Notes: a model not told the origin generated them from the sequence alone. Shown: positions 41,227 through 52,027, counted from the stretch's first letter. The stretch is DNA of 64,000 nucleotides from Symsagittifera roscoffensis (GCF_963678635.1 NC_087063.1:3696580-3760579), one strand, 5' to 3'. Numbers and translations are program-made.

Positions 41227-41415
41227 TTAGTGAAAAAATTTATGTTTATTGTAGTATTTTTCTAGAAAAAGGATTAAAAAGATTGTTGCTAAGGCGAATG
41301 TTATGACTGCCTTCTTTATACATTTGCATATTGTCAAGATGAGGGATGATAAAAATGTTATAAAAATTACAAATAGTAAAAAAATATCTGTTCTACTAAA
41401 AATGGTTCGTATCAT
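41227..41415 (-). CDS. Small membrane protein 2, copy 2, 62 aa
   Basis: Intact counterpart of 13150-13335, with the same two hydrophobic spans and the CKCIKKA loop. One residue has been inserted near the N-terminus (RTDIFLLF for KPIFFLF). The ATGA overlap with the remnant of membrane ORF 1 is kept. Its survival beside broken genes supports it as a real gene. Confidence 0.6.
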   Translation of the reverse strand: MIRTIFSRTDIFLLFVIFITFLSSLILTICKCIKKAVITFALATIFLILFLEKYYNKHKFFH

Positions 41416-41585
41416 TTAGATAAGTTTTATGTCTCGTACCTGTGAATATGGTCAATGGCTTTTGAGAGTTGGAGGTATAGTTCAAATATGGAATAGAAAA
41501 TTTAAAAAATATTGCAAAAAATGATTAAGATTATTACAAAAGCTTCAAAGGTATCAAAAAGAAATATGAATAAAAGTTTAAATAA
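41412..41585 (-). pseudogene. Remnant of small membrane protein 1
   Basis: Matches the C-terminal part of 13332-13562 (IHR/IHRYE region and part of the hydrophobic stretch) but has an in-frame stop (TAAATTTT on the coding strand near 41,502). It ends at the deletion joint near 41,585, where Gag sequence follows. Confidence 0.5.
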
Positions 41586-42329
41586 TGAATGCATGATGAG
41601 ACCATTCGGGGTCCCAAACGTAGTCTGATTGTTCTGTGACGGCGGTATCATCGTTTGAATTTTGAGGTCTGAAATTTTTTCTTGCTTGTGAAATTAAATC
41701 TATATTATGTGTGAAATAATCTATTGTAAACCATGCCAAAATTTTTTGTAAGTCATGTTTTGTATGTTGTGAAACTTCGTCTTTAGTGAAATTTTCTTTA
41801 ATTATATATAGGAAAGTTGAAAATAGTGTGATTTCAAGTCGTACTCTTATATGTTTGGATGTCTCTGTCGGTGAGACATTTGGGATGGGATTTCATTTTC
41901 TAATATTGAAATATAACTATATATTATTGCAAAAACTTCATTAGTAAATATGGAGTTTGCTCTTTGTGAGTTATGATATTGTATGCTTTTTATATATTCT
42001 AAGAATACTTTTGAAAATTCTAAGTCAAGATCGTCTGTTTGAATTACATATTTGCGGTGATTCGGGTTTGGTGTACTGAATTCTATGGTGTAGATTCCGT
42101 ATTGTTGTGTTAAATTACATATATCTTTCAGGTAATGATCAATAATTTGTCTTTTGATTTTTACATCTGGGAACTCTGCTTTACATGGGCTAATTCCGGG
42201 TTCAAACAATTTTAGGAGTAAGTTCTTGCAAAGATCGTGTTGTCCTCTATTATCGGGTGCATCTACGAGGCAGGGGTAGATATCGTCGTCATCTGGACTA
42301 TCTTCACTTGGAGTGTGGGTTTGGCTCAT
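41586..42329 (-). pseudogene. gag (N-term): Gag N-terminal remnant, copy 2
   Basis: The first 160 codons (42329-41847) are open and run through the AT repeat without the slip seen in copy 1, so they show the correct Gag amino end. A 1-bp loss near 41,885 shifts the frame. The remaining similarity (AWFTIDYFTHNIDL region, near 41,700) ends at the deletion joint. Without the capsid and pol parts it cannot work as Gag. Confidence 0.7.
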
Positions 42330-42771
42330 TTTTTCGTTTAATGACTGTTAATAAGTAACTATCGATGTGTCTAATTGGTTGATTCCAATTATACAAGTGT
42401 ACTGGTTTATGTTTATATTGCTTTTTTATTCTTCTTTTTCCTCTTTTTGATGAATTTGAAGTTGTTTCTGAGTCGGAAAAATATAATTGATCGTGAATGG
42501 GACAATTTTTATCAATTGATTCTTTTAATTTATAAAGTTCATCTAAATTGCTGGCTTCTGATTCTGAAAATGCGTTTCTGTTTTTTGAAAATCTTTTTCG
42601 TGTGATTTGTCTTTGTTTGTTTATTATTTTTCTTTATATTGTTAGTCGTTTTGTTCTAATATATCCAACTGTTTGTGTATGAGGTGTGATTACAAGATCG
42701 TATTTTTTGTTATCTATTTCACAGTTGTGTAAAACAATTGTTTGTTTATTTCCTAGATTTTTAAATGACAT
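42304..42771 (-). pseudogene. Small basic accessory ORF, copy 2, one stop
   Basis: Counterpart of 22358-22825, matching throughout (same KRGKRRIKKQYKHKPVHLYN region), but an in-frame TAA lies near 42,635 within the first basic cluster. It overlaps the Gag start as in copy 1. Confidence 0.6.
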
Positions 42772-42912
42772 AAGGTTTAGGATGAGGGATGCAAAAAGTT
42801 GTTAGATGATTTCTACTTTCTTAAACTGTTAGACCTTACGATTTTTTGGTTAGCTTAACCTGGGTCTATTTGTTCAGGGTTGGAGAGAAAAGTATATCGA
42901 TTCACCGAAGAA

Positions 42913-44350
42913 GAAGAGATCCGACTGTCCCAAAAGAGGTCTTGGGACAGTACGAAGAGTCTAAACACTTGAGCAGGCAGTCTTGGGACAGTGCGGAGTG
43001 TCCCAACACTTGAGTGAGGGGTCCTGGGACAATGCGAGGTCTCCCAACAATTGATTGGGGGTCCTGGGACAGTGCGAAGTATCCCAAAGCTTGATTGAGG
43101 GGTCTTGGGACAGTACAAAGTGTCTCAAAGCTTGAGTGAGGGGTCTTGGGAGAGTACGAAGTGTCCCAACACTTGAGCAGGCAGTCTTGGGACAGTGCGG
43201 AGTGTCCCAACGCTTTAGTGAGGGGTCTTGGGACAGTGCGAAGTATCTCAACGCTTGAGTGAGGGGTCTTGGGACAGTACGAAGTGTCCCAACACTTGAG
43301 CAGGTAGTCTTGGGACAGTGCGAAGTGTCCCAAAGCTCGAGTGGAAGGTTTTGGGACAGTGCGAAGTGTCCCAACGATTGAGTGGGGGTCTTGGGACAGT
43401 GCGAAGTATCCCAACGCTTGAGTGAGGGGTCTTGGAACAGTACGATGTGTCCCAACACTTGAGCAGGTAGTCTTGGGACAGTGCTAAAGGTCCGAAAGCT
43501 TGAGTGAGGGGTCTTGGGACAGTACGAAGTGTCCCAACACTTGAGCAGGCAGTCTTGGGACAGTGCGGAGTGTCCCAACGCTTTAGTGAGGGGTCTTGGG
43601 ACAGTGCGAAGTATCTCAACGCTTGAGCAGGAAGTCTTGGGACAGTGCGGAGTGTCCCAACGCTTTAGTGAGGGGTCTTGGGACAGTGCGAAGTATCTCA
43701 ACGCTTGAGTGAGGGGTCTTGGGACAGTACGAAGTGTCCCAACACTTGAGCAGGTAGTCTTGGGACAGTGCGAAGTGTCCCAAAGCTCCAGTGTGGGGTC
43801 CTGGGACAGTGCGAGGTCACCCAACACTTGAGTGGGGGGTCTTGGGACAGTGCTAAAGGTCCGAAAGCTTGAGTGAGGGGTCTTGGGACAGTACGAAGTG
43901 TCCCAACACTTGAGCAGGCAGTCTTGGGACAGTGCGGAGTGTCCCAACACTTGAGTGAGGGGTCCTGGGACAGTGCGAGGTCTCCCAAAACTTGAGTGGG
44001 GGGTCTTGGGACAGTGCGAAGTATCCCAACGCTTGAGTGAGGGGTCTTGGGACAGTACGAAGTGTCCCAACACTTGAGCAGGTAGTCTTGGGACAGCGCT
44101 AAGTGTCCCAAAGCTTGAGTGAGGGGTCTTGGGACAGTACGAAGTGTCCCAACACTTGAGTGAGAGGTCTTGGGACAGTACGAAGCGTCCCAACACTAGG
44201 TCTTGGGACAGAGTGAAGTGTCCCAACACTAGGACGAGAGGTCTTGGGAAAGTGTGAAGTGTCTCAACACTTGAACGAAAGCTCTTGGGACAGTGTGAAG
44301 TGTCCCAAAACTAGAATAAAGAGCTCCTGGGACAGTGCGAGGTGTACAAA
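42913..44350. repeat. 41-bp minisatellite of hairpin units
   Basis: About 34 tandem units of 40-42 bp, mostly 41. Each unit has a perfect inverted repeat TTGGGACA-(8 nt)-TGTCCCAA joined by CGCTTGAGTGAGGGGTC or CACTTGAGCAGGCAGTC-type spacers. Higher-order order is visible: the GCAGGCAG / GCAGGTAG spacer recurs every two to four units. Units at the right end (after 44,200) are more diverged. Long open frames across it on the - strand arise because 3 x 41 bp is 41 codons. It abuts the truncated end of element copy 2. Confidence 0.92.
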
Positions 44351-44663
44351 ACTTGAGTGAAAGCACCAGGAACCAGTCAGAACGAACGAAAACCGCTAAA
44401 ATTCAACACTATTAAGATTACAACTCGAATGATTTTTTATTAAAAGAATTGGGAAAACTTTTTAGATTTTTTTTGTTTTAAATTTTAGTAAAGAAACTTG
44501 TAATTATTAATATTGTAAATAAAGGAAATTGTAATTAAAAATCATGAGGCGAAGTGGGGTACCGATAGCAGACAAAAAAGTTCAAGAATCAAAGAAAAAT
44601 CATAACTCGTAGCAACGGAAAGCAACACTATCAGATCCGAAAGTAAAAAGAAAGAAATTTTCA
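44351..44663 (+). other. Possible LTR end and leader of the + strand element
   Basis: AT-rich sequence with AAATAAAGG (poly-A signal-like, 44518-44526), then AAAAATCA at about 44537-44544 and TGGGGTACCGATAGC at 44556, which could be an LTR end and a tRNA primer site. No second copy of this sequence was found downstream, so an LTR is unproven. Confidence 0.25.
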
Positions 44664-45119
44664 GTGAATATGGTCAACACAAGAAGCGCAAAGGAACACA
44701 AGACGAAAGAAAGCGATGTGGAAGGACCAACTGTGCCTGCTATAGAAATCGATCTTGTGACACCAGATCAGAGTGTTGAGGAGGTGGAAAGGAATACAAC
44801 TGAATCAACACCAATGCCGAATGCGGAAGAACAAGAGAAGAAGACGATAGAGATTTCACCAACTGATACTGTAGAGGAAACAACAAGCAACACGCTGGAA
44901 ACGATAAAAGACGATTCTCAAACAAAAAGAATGTCGTTTACAGAGAGGATTGCAGCGATGGTCGGAATGAAACCAAGAGAGAAGGAGGAGGTGGTACCAA
45001 CGACCGAGAAAAGCAAAACATTTAGAACAGTTTCTGCAATAACAACAGAGGCCAAACAAGACGATGAGCAGATCAAATGTGAGGCAACAGCTAACCATGA
45101 AAAAAACAACTTCTCTTGA
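44664..45119 (+). CDS. Acidic N-terminal ORF of the + strand gypsy element, 151 aa
   Basis: A Glu/Thr-rich, probably disordered protein (for example VNTRSAKEHKTKESD near the start and EEQEKKTIEISPTDTVEETT). It overlaps the next ORF by 56 nt in another frame and leads straight into the coiled-coil part of Gag, so it is likely the amino end of the same Gag, separated by a frameshift. No known domain. Function inferred from position only. Confidence 0.5.
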   Translation: MNMVNTRSAKEHKTKESDVEGPTVPAIEIDLVTPDQSVEEVERNTTESTPMPNAEEQEKKTIEISPTDTVEETTSNTLETIKDDSQTKRMSFTERIAAMVGMKPREKEEVVPTTEKSKTFRTVSAITTEAKQDDEQIKCEATANHEKNNFS

Positions 45120-46536
45120 GCTGGGCTACTTGATGGCAAAGTTGGAGCAAATCGACAAAAAATTGAAGTGCAGCGAAGAGGATCGACAAATGCTAAAAAA
45201 GGAAATACGATACAACAAGAACGAGAACTGGGACAATTGCTTCAGCCTGGCAAGGGCGACAGAAGAAAAAATACAGCAGATGTCAGACAAGGTAGAGGCC
45301 ACCAACAAAGAGCGAGAGAAACATATCAAAAAGGACATGCAGGAAATGAAGCAACGGTATGACACTGTGAACGAAAAGTTGTGGAATCTAGAGACGAGAA
45401 TGGATAAAATGAGCAGAGACCAAGCAGAAAATTCTTGTGCCATACATTCAAAACTGGATGCTCTCTTGAGAATTTCTACAGCGCAAGACAAGCTGGTAGC
45501 AGATAGACCGCAAGGCACCAGAGTTGACTTCATAGAACCGCAACGGAATAAACGGGAGTCTACACCGTTACCCCGGATTGCAACGAGCACAGGGGCAGGG
45601 GGGTCCAAGGACATTATGAAGGGTGGAACCTCAAGCACTACGAATGCACGAGAGAACTCAATCACAAAAAATAATGTAGCACCTGACGCCATGACATGGG
45701 CAAGCACCTGGGAGATGATAAACAGGACACTGGAAGCGTTCGCGACAAGAAAGACTGACTCGAGTGAAATAGGAAGTGGTAAATCTAGGAAGACCTTCAA
45801 GAAACCCAAAGAGTTCAAAGAAGACTCGGATGGCTGCATTGACACATGGGTGGAAGTCATGAGACTATACTTAGAACAGGACAACTTGAATGACGAAAGG
45901 CAGGCCTGCACAGCAATACTGAGTTATCTAGAGGGCACGGCGTTGAAATACGTAGTGGCGAAGAAGGAAAAGGAACGTGATACGGCAGAAAAGATCTTCG
46001 AAATACTGTTGAATGGATTTGGATCAGGGATGAAGGGCCACCAAGCTATGATGAGATTTGAAAAAAGAAGACAGAGGGATGATCTTGAGAGCCTAAAAAG
46101 AAGGAGTGATCCGGAAGAATCGACAAACAGTAGAAGTTTCGGCATAGCCTCGAAGTTTATCGACGGGGTAAAAAGTGACGACTTGAGAACGATGTTGGCA
46201 ACGTATTATACACTTTCAAAAGATAATGTACCAACCCCGGAAGAGATGGGACAAAAGTTTAGGGAGTACATGTTGATGAAACCAAAGAAGTACTCGCGGA
46301 TCAACGGATCATCACGTGGCGCTTCCACGACATACAAACAAGGCATGAAAAGTCTGGGATACGCTCCGGATGGAGAAGAAATAAGCCAAACCGAGGAACA
46401 GGATTTTTATAGTGGCTTAATCATCAAAATAGGCGCAAGGTACTTCTTCTGTAATCAAGAGGGCCATTTCAGGATGGACTGTCCGTTATTTTGGGAGGCT
46501 GTGAAGAATCAAAATCATCCCAAACACAAAAATTAG
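45064..46536 (+). CDS. gag: Gag of the + strand gypsy element (490 aa)
   Basis: N-terminal coiled coil (about residues 15-125, KLEQIDKKLKCSEEDRQMLK), then a retrotransposon gag domain (about 245-350, with TWVEVMRLYLEQDNLNDE and AILSYLEGTALKYV), then a zinc knuckle FFCNQEGHFRMDC near the end. The first Cys of the knuckle is Tyr (RYFFC), whereas the duplicate at 50730 has Cys. The frame ends at TAG (46536) because of two extra A relative to the duplicate, which reads on. So this copy is damaged at its 3' end. Gag would form the particle and bind RNA. Confidence 0.8.
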   Translation: MSRSNVRQQLTMKKTTSLELGYLMAKLEQIDKKLKCSEEDRQMLKKEIRYNKNENWDNCFSLARATEEKIQQMSDKVEATNKEREKHIKKDMQEMKQRYDTVNEKLWNLETRMDKMSRDQAENSCAIHSKLDALLRISTAQDKLVADRPQGTRVDFIEPQRNKRESTPLPRIATSTGAGGSKDIMKGGTSSTTNARENSITKNNVAPDAMTWASTWEMINRTLEAFATRKTDSSEIGSGKSRKTFKKPKEFKEDSDGCIDTWVEVMRLYLEQDNLNDERQACTAILSYLEGTALKYVVAKKEKERDTAEKIFEILLNGFGSGMKGHQAMMRFEKRRQRDDLESLKRRSDPEESTNSRSFGIASKFIDGVKSDDLRTMLATYYTLSKDNVPTPEEMGQKFREYMLMKPKKYSRINGSSRGASTTYKQGMKSLGYAPDGEEISQTEEQDFYSGLIIKIGARYFFCNQEGHFRMDCPLFWEAVKNQNHPKHKN

Positions 46537-47821
46537 CAATGGCTGCGGTACAGACAAGCCGAAATCGATTTGAAGAACACAGAGGCAGCGAGTGGGGAAT
46601 TACCAACAAAGACGGTGAAAGCAGTAACGCAAGTCAAAACTGCAATGGAAGCTGAGGTTGGGAATTCACTGGAAACTACGAGAAAGCTGCTGCAGAAGCA
46701 ATCAACAAAGTGAAGCAAGACTTAGCTACAAAAAAAATCGAGCAACGACTGAGGCAGGAGATAGAGAAGCAGAAATTGAATGAGACACTCTGCAGAAAAA
46801 TCCCAGTGCCGGAGGCCACAGAGAGTGCAACAAACGATGGTAATTGCAACACTCTAAAAATGATGACGGGAAAACCGTTTGGCATAACGAAAAATGGAGC
46901 AAGAATAATGTCGATAATCACAGTGGATGGTCACGAAGTAACAAGAAACCTGACGATAATGCACATCGATGTATACGCAGATTACTTGAGTGCAGTAAGC
47001 CCGCAAACAACTTCTAGAGCCGTGAGGGCACTACTCACGAGGGGTAGCAGCAAATCAGTTCGCGTCGACAATAGGTACACGGAAGCATATGGTCCACATG
47101 AGGTAATGCTAAACATAGATGGAATAAACACAAAGACAATGATAACATGTGATGAAGACCTAGCCGGACAAATCTACGTGGGTAGAGAAGAACTAAAAGT
47201 GAGATCGCTTGGACACTTTGCCATGTTAGAAGAAGATGCGATGCATATCGGGACGAAGCGGACATATCTGGGCACTTACTAGACATAAGTGGAAAGAAGA
47301 CTCATCTGCGTAAATTATTGGTCACAGGAGCGGTCTTGATTGTCATACCAATCGAAACATGGAACAGGATGGGCTTCGACAAAGACGACTTGATAGACTC
47401 GAGAATACGGCTGTCAGCAGCAAACAAAGGGGCGCCGCGGGTACCAGGCAGAACACCAATCATAGCCCTAAACTTGGGGGAACTCAATTTGTGGATGAGA
47501 TTCCTCGTGGTGGAGAATCTAGATGAGTCTGACCAATTAATTTTAGGCAGAGACTTCATCAGGAATTTCGATGAAACAATCGATCTAAAAAACGCGATGC
47601 TCAGGATTCGGAACCCAGAAAGAAAGTACGTAATTAAACCGGTAAATTTGATAATGGCGAATGAGAATAAAGCACAGGTGTTCTTGAGTAGGAGGGTAAG
47701 TCTGAAAGCAAACGAATTGGCAATAGTAAGCCTGTGGATAAAAAATTATAATGAACAAAGTGACAATAAACAAGTATGCATTGTCCCAATATGCATTGAC
47801 AATAAACAAGTATGCACGTGA
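46537..47821 (+). pseudogene. pol (PR): Protease region, copy A, broken
   Basis: Two open pieces (46710-47282 and 47318-47821). The first is an unrecognised domain with a basic coiled coil (VEQRLRQEIEKQ type) and a DLAGQIYVGREEL segment. The second is retropepsin-like: LVTGAVLIVIPIETW, SAANKGAPRVPGRTP, then LILGRDFIRNFD, the usual 'LGRDFL' flap-end motif. The active-site Asp (DTGA in the duplicate) is Val here, so the enzyme would be dead. A 2-nt frame break lies near 47,250-47,285. In both copies this frame is -1 to Gag. Confidence 0.7.
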
Positions 47822-48170
47822 CAGTAAGCAAGTGACAATAAACAAGTGACAATAACCAAGTATATGCATTGTCCCAAGAGTGGCCTCTGCGTCAGTGTAT
47901 TGTTGAATACTCTTGACATACCTATAACAATCCAGAGGGGAAGGAAATTAGGATACGCTCTTCCTGTGAAAACTCGATATGAAATGACTGAAAATATAAA
48001 AGAAAATGAAGTTCTTGATTGCGCATTTGATTGAAGTTCATTTGATTGAAAATGAAGATTTGTTTTTTGAGAAGATTGAAGAAAATGAAGTTCATTTGAT
48101 TGAAAATGAAGATTTGTTTTTTGAGAATATTGAAGAAAAGAAAATATTCATCAGGTCTTGTGAAATTGCT
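47730..48170 (+). repeat. Short tandem repeats between protease and RT, copy A
   Basis: GACAATAAACAAGT-type units recur several times at 47760-47860, and a roughly 66-bp unit with ATTTGATTGAAAATGAAGAT is duplicated at 48030-48140. The duplicate (51960-52040) has fewer units. These look like replication slippage in decayed sequence. Confidence 0.65.
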
Positions 48171-48203
48171 TAAGTGAGAGACAGACGGTGGACTTTCGAG
48201 CTG

Positions 48204-49166
48204 TTCGAATTTTCCGGAAAGGACAACACTAGAGGAATTAGAAGCGGATAAATCGGTTTTACCAGAGATAGAGCACTTGAGGGGTAAGGTGACTGACGAA
48301 CAGTTTGAAGCCATCAAGGACGTACTAGATCGAAACGAGGACGCTTTTTCGAAACATAAGGCAGACATTGGATGTGGTAACTTCGGTGAGCATGAAATAG
48401 AGCTTGAGGAGTCGGCGGTACCACATAGGGAGGTGGCGAGGCGTATGACCCCTAACAAATCGGATGCATGAAGAAAAGAAATAGAAACCCTACTAGAGTA
48501 TGATATGAAATAACCATCCAAATCACCGTGGGCGTGTGGAGTAGTGATGGCTAAGAAGAAAGGCGACCAACTAAGGTTTTGTTGTGAATTCACCGTCACG
48601 GTGAAGGATGCCTATATCATACTTAGGATTGATCAGAGCCTCTCGGAATTGGGGGATGCAAAAGTTTTTACAACTCTTGATTTAGGATCGGCTTTTTGGC
48701 CGGTCCCACTGAGGAAGCAGGACAGGGAGAAAACAGGGTTTGCTTGTGAGCTGGGAATGTTTTAACGGAAAAGGATGCCCTTTGGCCTTTGTAATGCCAC
48801 GGCTACGTTTCAACGATTGATCGATTGATGGCACGCGCGTTGACAATTGTAACGAAGAAATATGGCAACCTGGTGACGTGCTACATGGACAACGTGGTAA
48901 TAGCGACACCTACTCTAGAGGACCACATCGAGCGACTAGATGAGGTGTTCGCTTGCATAAAAAGAGCAGGACTAAAATGCAAGCCATCGAAGTGCGAGAT
49001 ACTCAAGGACTCAATTAAATTCCTGGGGAGGATGGTGGATAAACATGGCATCAGACCAGACCCAGACGCAGTAGAAGCGGTGCTGACTTGCTTGGAAATC
49101 AACAAAAACGGAGCATCAACTGATGAGCTTCTTGGGTTTTGCGAACTATTACAGGGAAATCATTAA
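48204..49166 (+). pseudogene. pol (RT): Reverse transcriptase, copy A, broken
   Basis: Recognisable RT blocks: KDVLDRNEDAFSKHKADIG, then KAYIILRIDQSL-type block, LDLGSAFWPVPL, RMPFGLCNATATFQRL, catalytic block CYMDNVVIATPTLEDHI, and KCEILKDSIKFLGRMV. The YxDD motif reads YMDN. In-frame stops: TGA near 48,470, TAA in YDMK*PSKSPWA (48,511) and TAA in LGMF*RKRMPFGL (48,763), plus a frameshift at the GATTGATCGATTGATGG repeat (48,816-48,832). The TAA stops and the frameshift are shared with copy B. Non-functional. Confidence 0.85.
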
Positions 49167-49740
49167 GGGCTATGCGGACAAAGTGTACCCGATGCAACAA
49201 CTCACGAGGCACAAAGGCAAGAAATTCACGTGGACCAAGGCAGCAGAAGAGTCATTCCAGAGAATAAAGAAAGAGCTATGTGAGGCACCAGTACTGGGTA
49301 TGCCGACGGAGAAAGGGATGTACGTGCTGGACACGGATGCGTCGGTAGTCGCGATCTCGGGCATACTCCATCAAGAGCAGGAATGGAACGGGAAGACAGT
49401 CTTGAGACCAATAGCATACGGGAGCAAAGTCTTGAGTGATACAGAAATGAAGTACGGCGCACCCAAGGCAGATGTTTGCGGTTGTCACATTTGTAGAGAA
49501 ATACAGGGCGTATCTAGGTAGTGAACCATTCAAGTTACGGGTCGACAATAGAGCACTCAGCTGGTTAAAAACGTACTCAATGGATCAGAGCTACATTGGG
49601 AGATGGATAGCTCGCTTGGATGGCTACAATATGATCATTGAACACAGAACAAGGGACAAACATCAAAATGCCGATAGCTTGAGTAAGAAGACGGAATTCT
49701 ACGAAAGACAGGAACAGAGGGATGCGGACAAGATTGCTTC
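49123..49740 (+). pseudogene. pol (RH): RT connection and RNase H, copy A
   Basis: Reads MSFLGFANYYREIIKGYADK (RT thumb / connection), YVLDTDASVVAISGILHQEQ (RNase H first Asp), LSDTEMKYGAPKADV, then, after a frame change near 49,470 (one base missing relative to copy B at AGATG/AAATG), FAVVTFVEKYRAYLGSE and LRVDNRALSWLKTY. Two pieces in different frames; both otherwise well conserved. Confidence 0.8.
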
Positions 49741-49746
49741 TCTTTT

Positions 49747-50420
49747 ATGGACAAAGAAACGTACGTCAGCCTTCCATTCACGAGGTGGCTCGACAAATCA
49801 GGTAAGCCAATAAAAGATCATCCCGAATTGCCAAAGGAGCGTCCAGAGAGAACAATCTTGGAGAAAAACAGAGGGAAGCCAATGGAAGTAATGCTCCAGT
49901 CAAAAATAGTGAGGGAAACACTAAAGGCAAAAGAATACGATCTCAATCAAGTAGAGGTGGGAAGTGCGAAGATAAGTGGGGACTTCAGGGGATTACTTGA
50001 GAATCTAGTAGATGATAAACCCGTTGTCCGGACCAATGATAAAGACGAACCAGAAGTCTCAATACTGAGAAGAGATGAGGCAGCGTATGGCGAGGACTCG
50101 TTGAAAGAAAAGCAACTCGATGACAAGGATGTCGTGCAGTCACTATTAGAGAAGATCCCGGAAGAGATATTGAGGCGGACCATGGTTCGAAAGAAGAAAG
50201 TGACATTTAGGGAGGAGGCCGAACACCTTGGACTGAGTCAAGAGTCCGGGGAGTGGCCCACATCAGAAGAAGATGCTGAAGAAGTGAAACTGTCCGGGGA
50301 GTCCGATGAATGGGATGAAGACTCAGAGAAGAGAAGCAATGACCAGGATAGTCTATGCATGATATTGGCAGAAGAGAAAATGAGGCCCCGCGACAGGGAA
50401 CTACAAACTGACCTTTCCTC
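49747..50420 (+). pseudogene. Acidic linker after RNase H, copy A, truncated
   Basis: Open frame of Glu/Asp/Lys-rich sequence (for example DDKDVVQSLLEKIPEEILRR, SQESGEWPTSEEDAEE) with no domain recognised. At about 50,420 the sequence jumps back to the middle of Gag (joint at GAATCGACAAACAG), so the integrase part is missing from this copy. Confidence 0.65.
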
Positions 50421-50981
50421 AGGGAATCGACAAACAGAAGAAGTTTCAGCATCGTCTCGAAGTTTATCGACGGGGTAAAAAGTGACGACTTGAGAAAGAT
50501 GTTGGCAGCGTATTATACACTTTCAAAAGATAATGCACCAACCCCGGAAGAGATGAGACAAAAGTCTAGGGAGTACATCAACGGATCAACGGATCATCAC
50601 GTGGCGGATTGCACGACATACAAACAAGGCATGAAAAATCTGGGATACGCGGATGGAGAAGACATGAGCCAAACCGAGGAACACGAGTTTTATAGTGGCT
50701 TAATCATCAAAGTAGGCGCAAGGTGCTTCTTCTGTAATCAAGAGGGCCATTTCAGGATGGACTGTCCGTTATTTTGGGAGGCTGTGAAGAATCAAAATCA
50801 TCCCAAACACAAATTAGCACTGGCTGCGGTACAGACAAGCCGAAATCGATTTGAAGAACACAGAGGCAGCGTGTGGGGAATTACCAACAAAGACGGTGAA
50901 AGCAGTAACGCAGTGGAAGCCGAGGTTGGGAATTCACTGGAAACTACGAGAAAGCTGCTGCAGAAGCAATCAAGAAAGTGA
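50410..50981 (+). pseudogene. gag (C-term): Gag C-terminus with zinc knuckle, copy B
   Basis: Starts at the duplication joint and corresponds to 46,120 onward. It contains an intact CCHC knuckle (CFFCNQEGHFRMDC near 50730) and the following tail, open to 50981 without the extra bases that stop copy A. It lacks the N-terminal two thirds of Gag, so it is a fragment. Confidence 0.8.
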
Positions 50982-52027
50982 AGCAAGACTTGGCTACAAA
51001 AAAAGTTGAGCAACGACTGAGGCAGGAGATAGAGAAGCAGAAATTGAATGAGACACTCTGCAGAACAATCCCAGTGCCGGAGGCCACAGAGAATGCAATA
51101 AACGGTGGTAATTGCAACACTCTAAAAATGGTGACGGGAAAACCGTTTGGCATAACGAAAAATGGAGCGAGAATAATGTCGATAATCACAGTGGGTGGTC
51201 ACGAAGTAACAAGAAACCTGAGTGAACCGAGCGATCTGACGATAATGCACATCGATGTATACGCAGATTACTTGAGTGCAGTAAGCCCGCAAACAACTTC
51301 TAGAGCCGTGAGGGCACTACTCACGAGGGGTAGCAGCAAATCTGTTCGCGTCGACAATAGGTACATGGAAGCATATGGTCCACATGAGTTAATGCTAAAC
51401 ATAGATGGAATAAACATCTACACGAAGACAATGATAACATGTGATGAAGACCTAGCCGGACAAATCTACGTGGGTAGAGAAGAACTAAAAGTGAGATCGA
51501 TTGGACACTGTGCCATGTTAGAAGAAGATGCGATGCATATCGGGACGGAAGCGGACTTATCTGGGCACGTACTAGATATAATTGGAAAGAAGACTCAATT
51601 GCGTAGATTATTGGACACAGGAGCGGTCTTGATCGAAACAAGGAACAGGATGGGCTTCGACAAAGACGACTTGATAGACTCGAGAATACGGCTGTCAGCA
51701 GCAAACAAAGGGGCGCCGCGGGTACCAGGCAGAACACCACTAATAGCCCTAAATTTGGAAGAAATCATTTTGTGGATGAGCTTACTCGTGGTGGAGAATC
51801 TAAATGAGTCTGACCAATTAATTTTAGGCAGAGACTTCATCAGGAATTTCGATGAAACAATTGATCTAAACAATGCGATGTTCAGGATTCGGAACCCGGA
51901 AAAGAAGTACGTAATTAAACCGGTAAATTTGATAATGGCGAATGAGAATAAAGCACAGGTGTTAAATAAAGCACAGACAATAAACAAGTATGCAAGTGAC
52001 AGTAAACAAGTGACAATAAACAGGTGA
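50978..52027 (+). pseudogene. pol (PR): Protease region, copy B, mostly open
   Basis: 349 codons without a stop: basic coiled coil, unknown domain with CDEDLAGQIYVGREEL, then retropepsin-like LLDTGAVLI (Asp present), SAANKGAPRVPGRTPLIALN and LILGRDFIRNFD. Four residues just after DTGAVLI are missing compared with copy A, so folding is doubtful. The frame is -1 relative to Gag-C, with overlap near 50,940-50,981, as in copy A. The common frame change suggests an ancestral gag-pro frameshift. Confidence 0.7.

Larger units (their letters stand above)
33653..42910 (-). mobile_element. Giant LTR element family, copy 2 (deleted, 5'-truncated)
   Basis: Same gene order as copy 1 on the - strand, diverged by several percent. 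It keeps one LTR (33653-34064), the 3' non-coding region, the 602-aa ORF, a broken env, a broken Pro/Ser ORF, membrane ORF 2, and the Gag N-terminus and basic ORF remnants. Sequence matching copy 1 from about 13,495 to 21,640 (rest of Gag, all of PR-RT-RNase H and integrase) is missing, with the joint near 41,585. Similarity to copy 1 stops at about 42,910 in the leader, where a minisatellite begins; there is no 5' LTR. It cannot move without help from a complete copy. Confidence 0.88.

Noticed and set aside
42961-44229. A 422-codon open frame on the - strand (and others in overlapping frames) across the minisatellite
   Set aside because: The unit is 41 bp, so three units make 41 codons and a frame can stay open in repeats without coding. 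The frames lack start context, and several frames are open at once.
44537-44570. LTR end and primer site of the + strand element
   Set aside because: No second copy of the supposed LTR is found downstream in the window; reported only as a low-confidence possibility.
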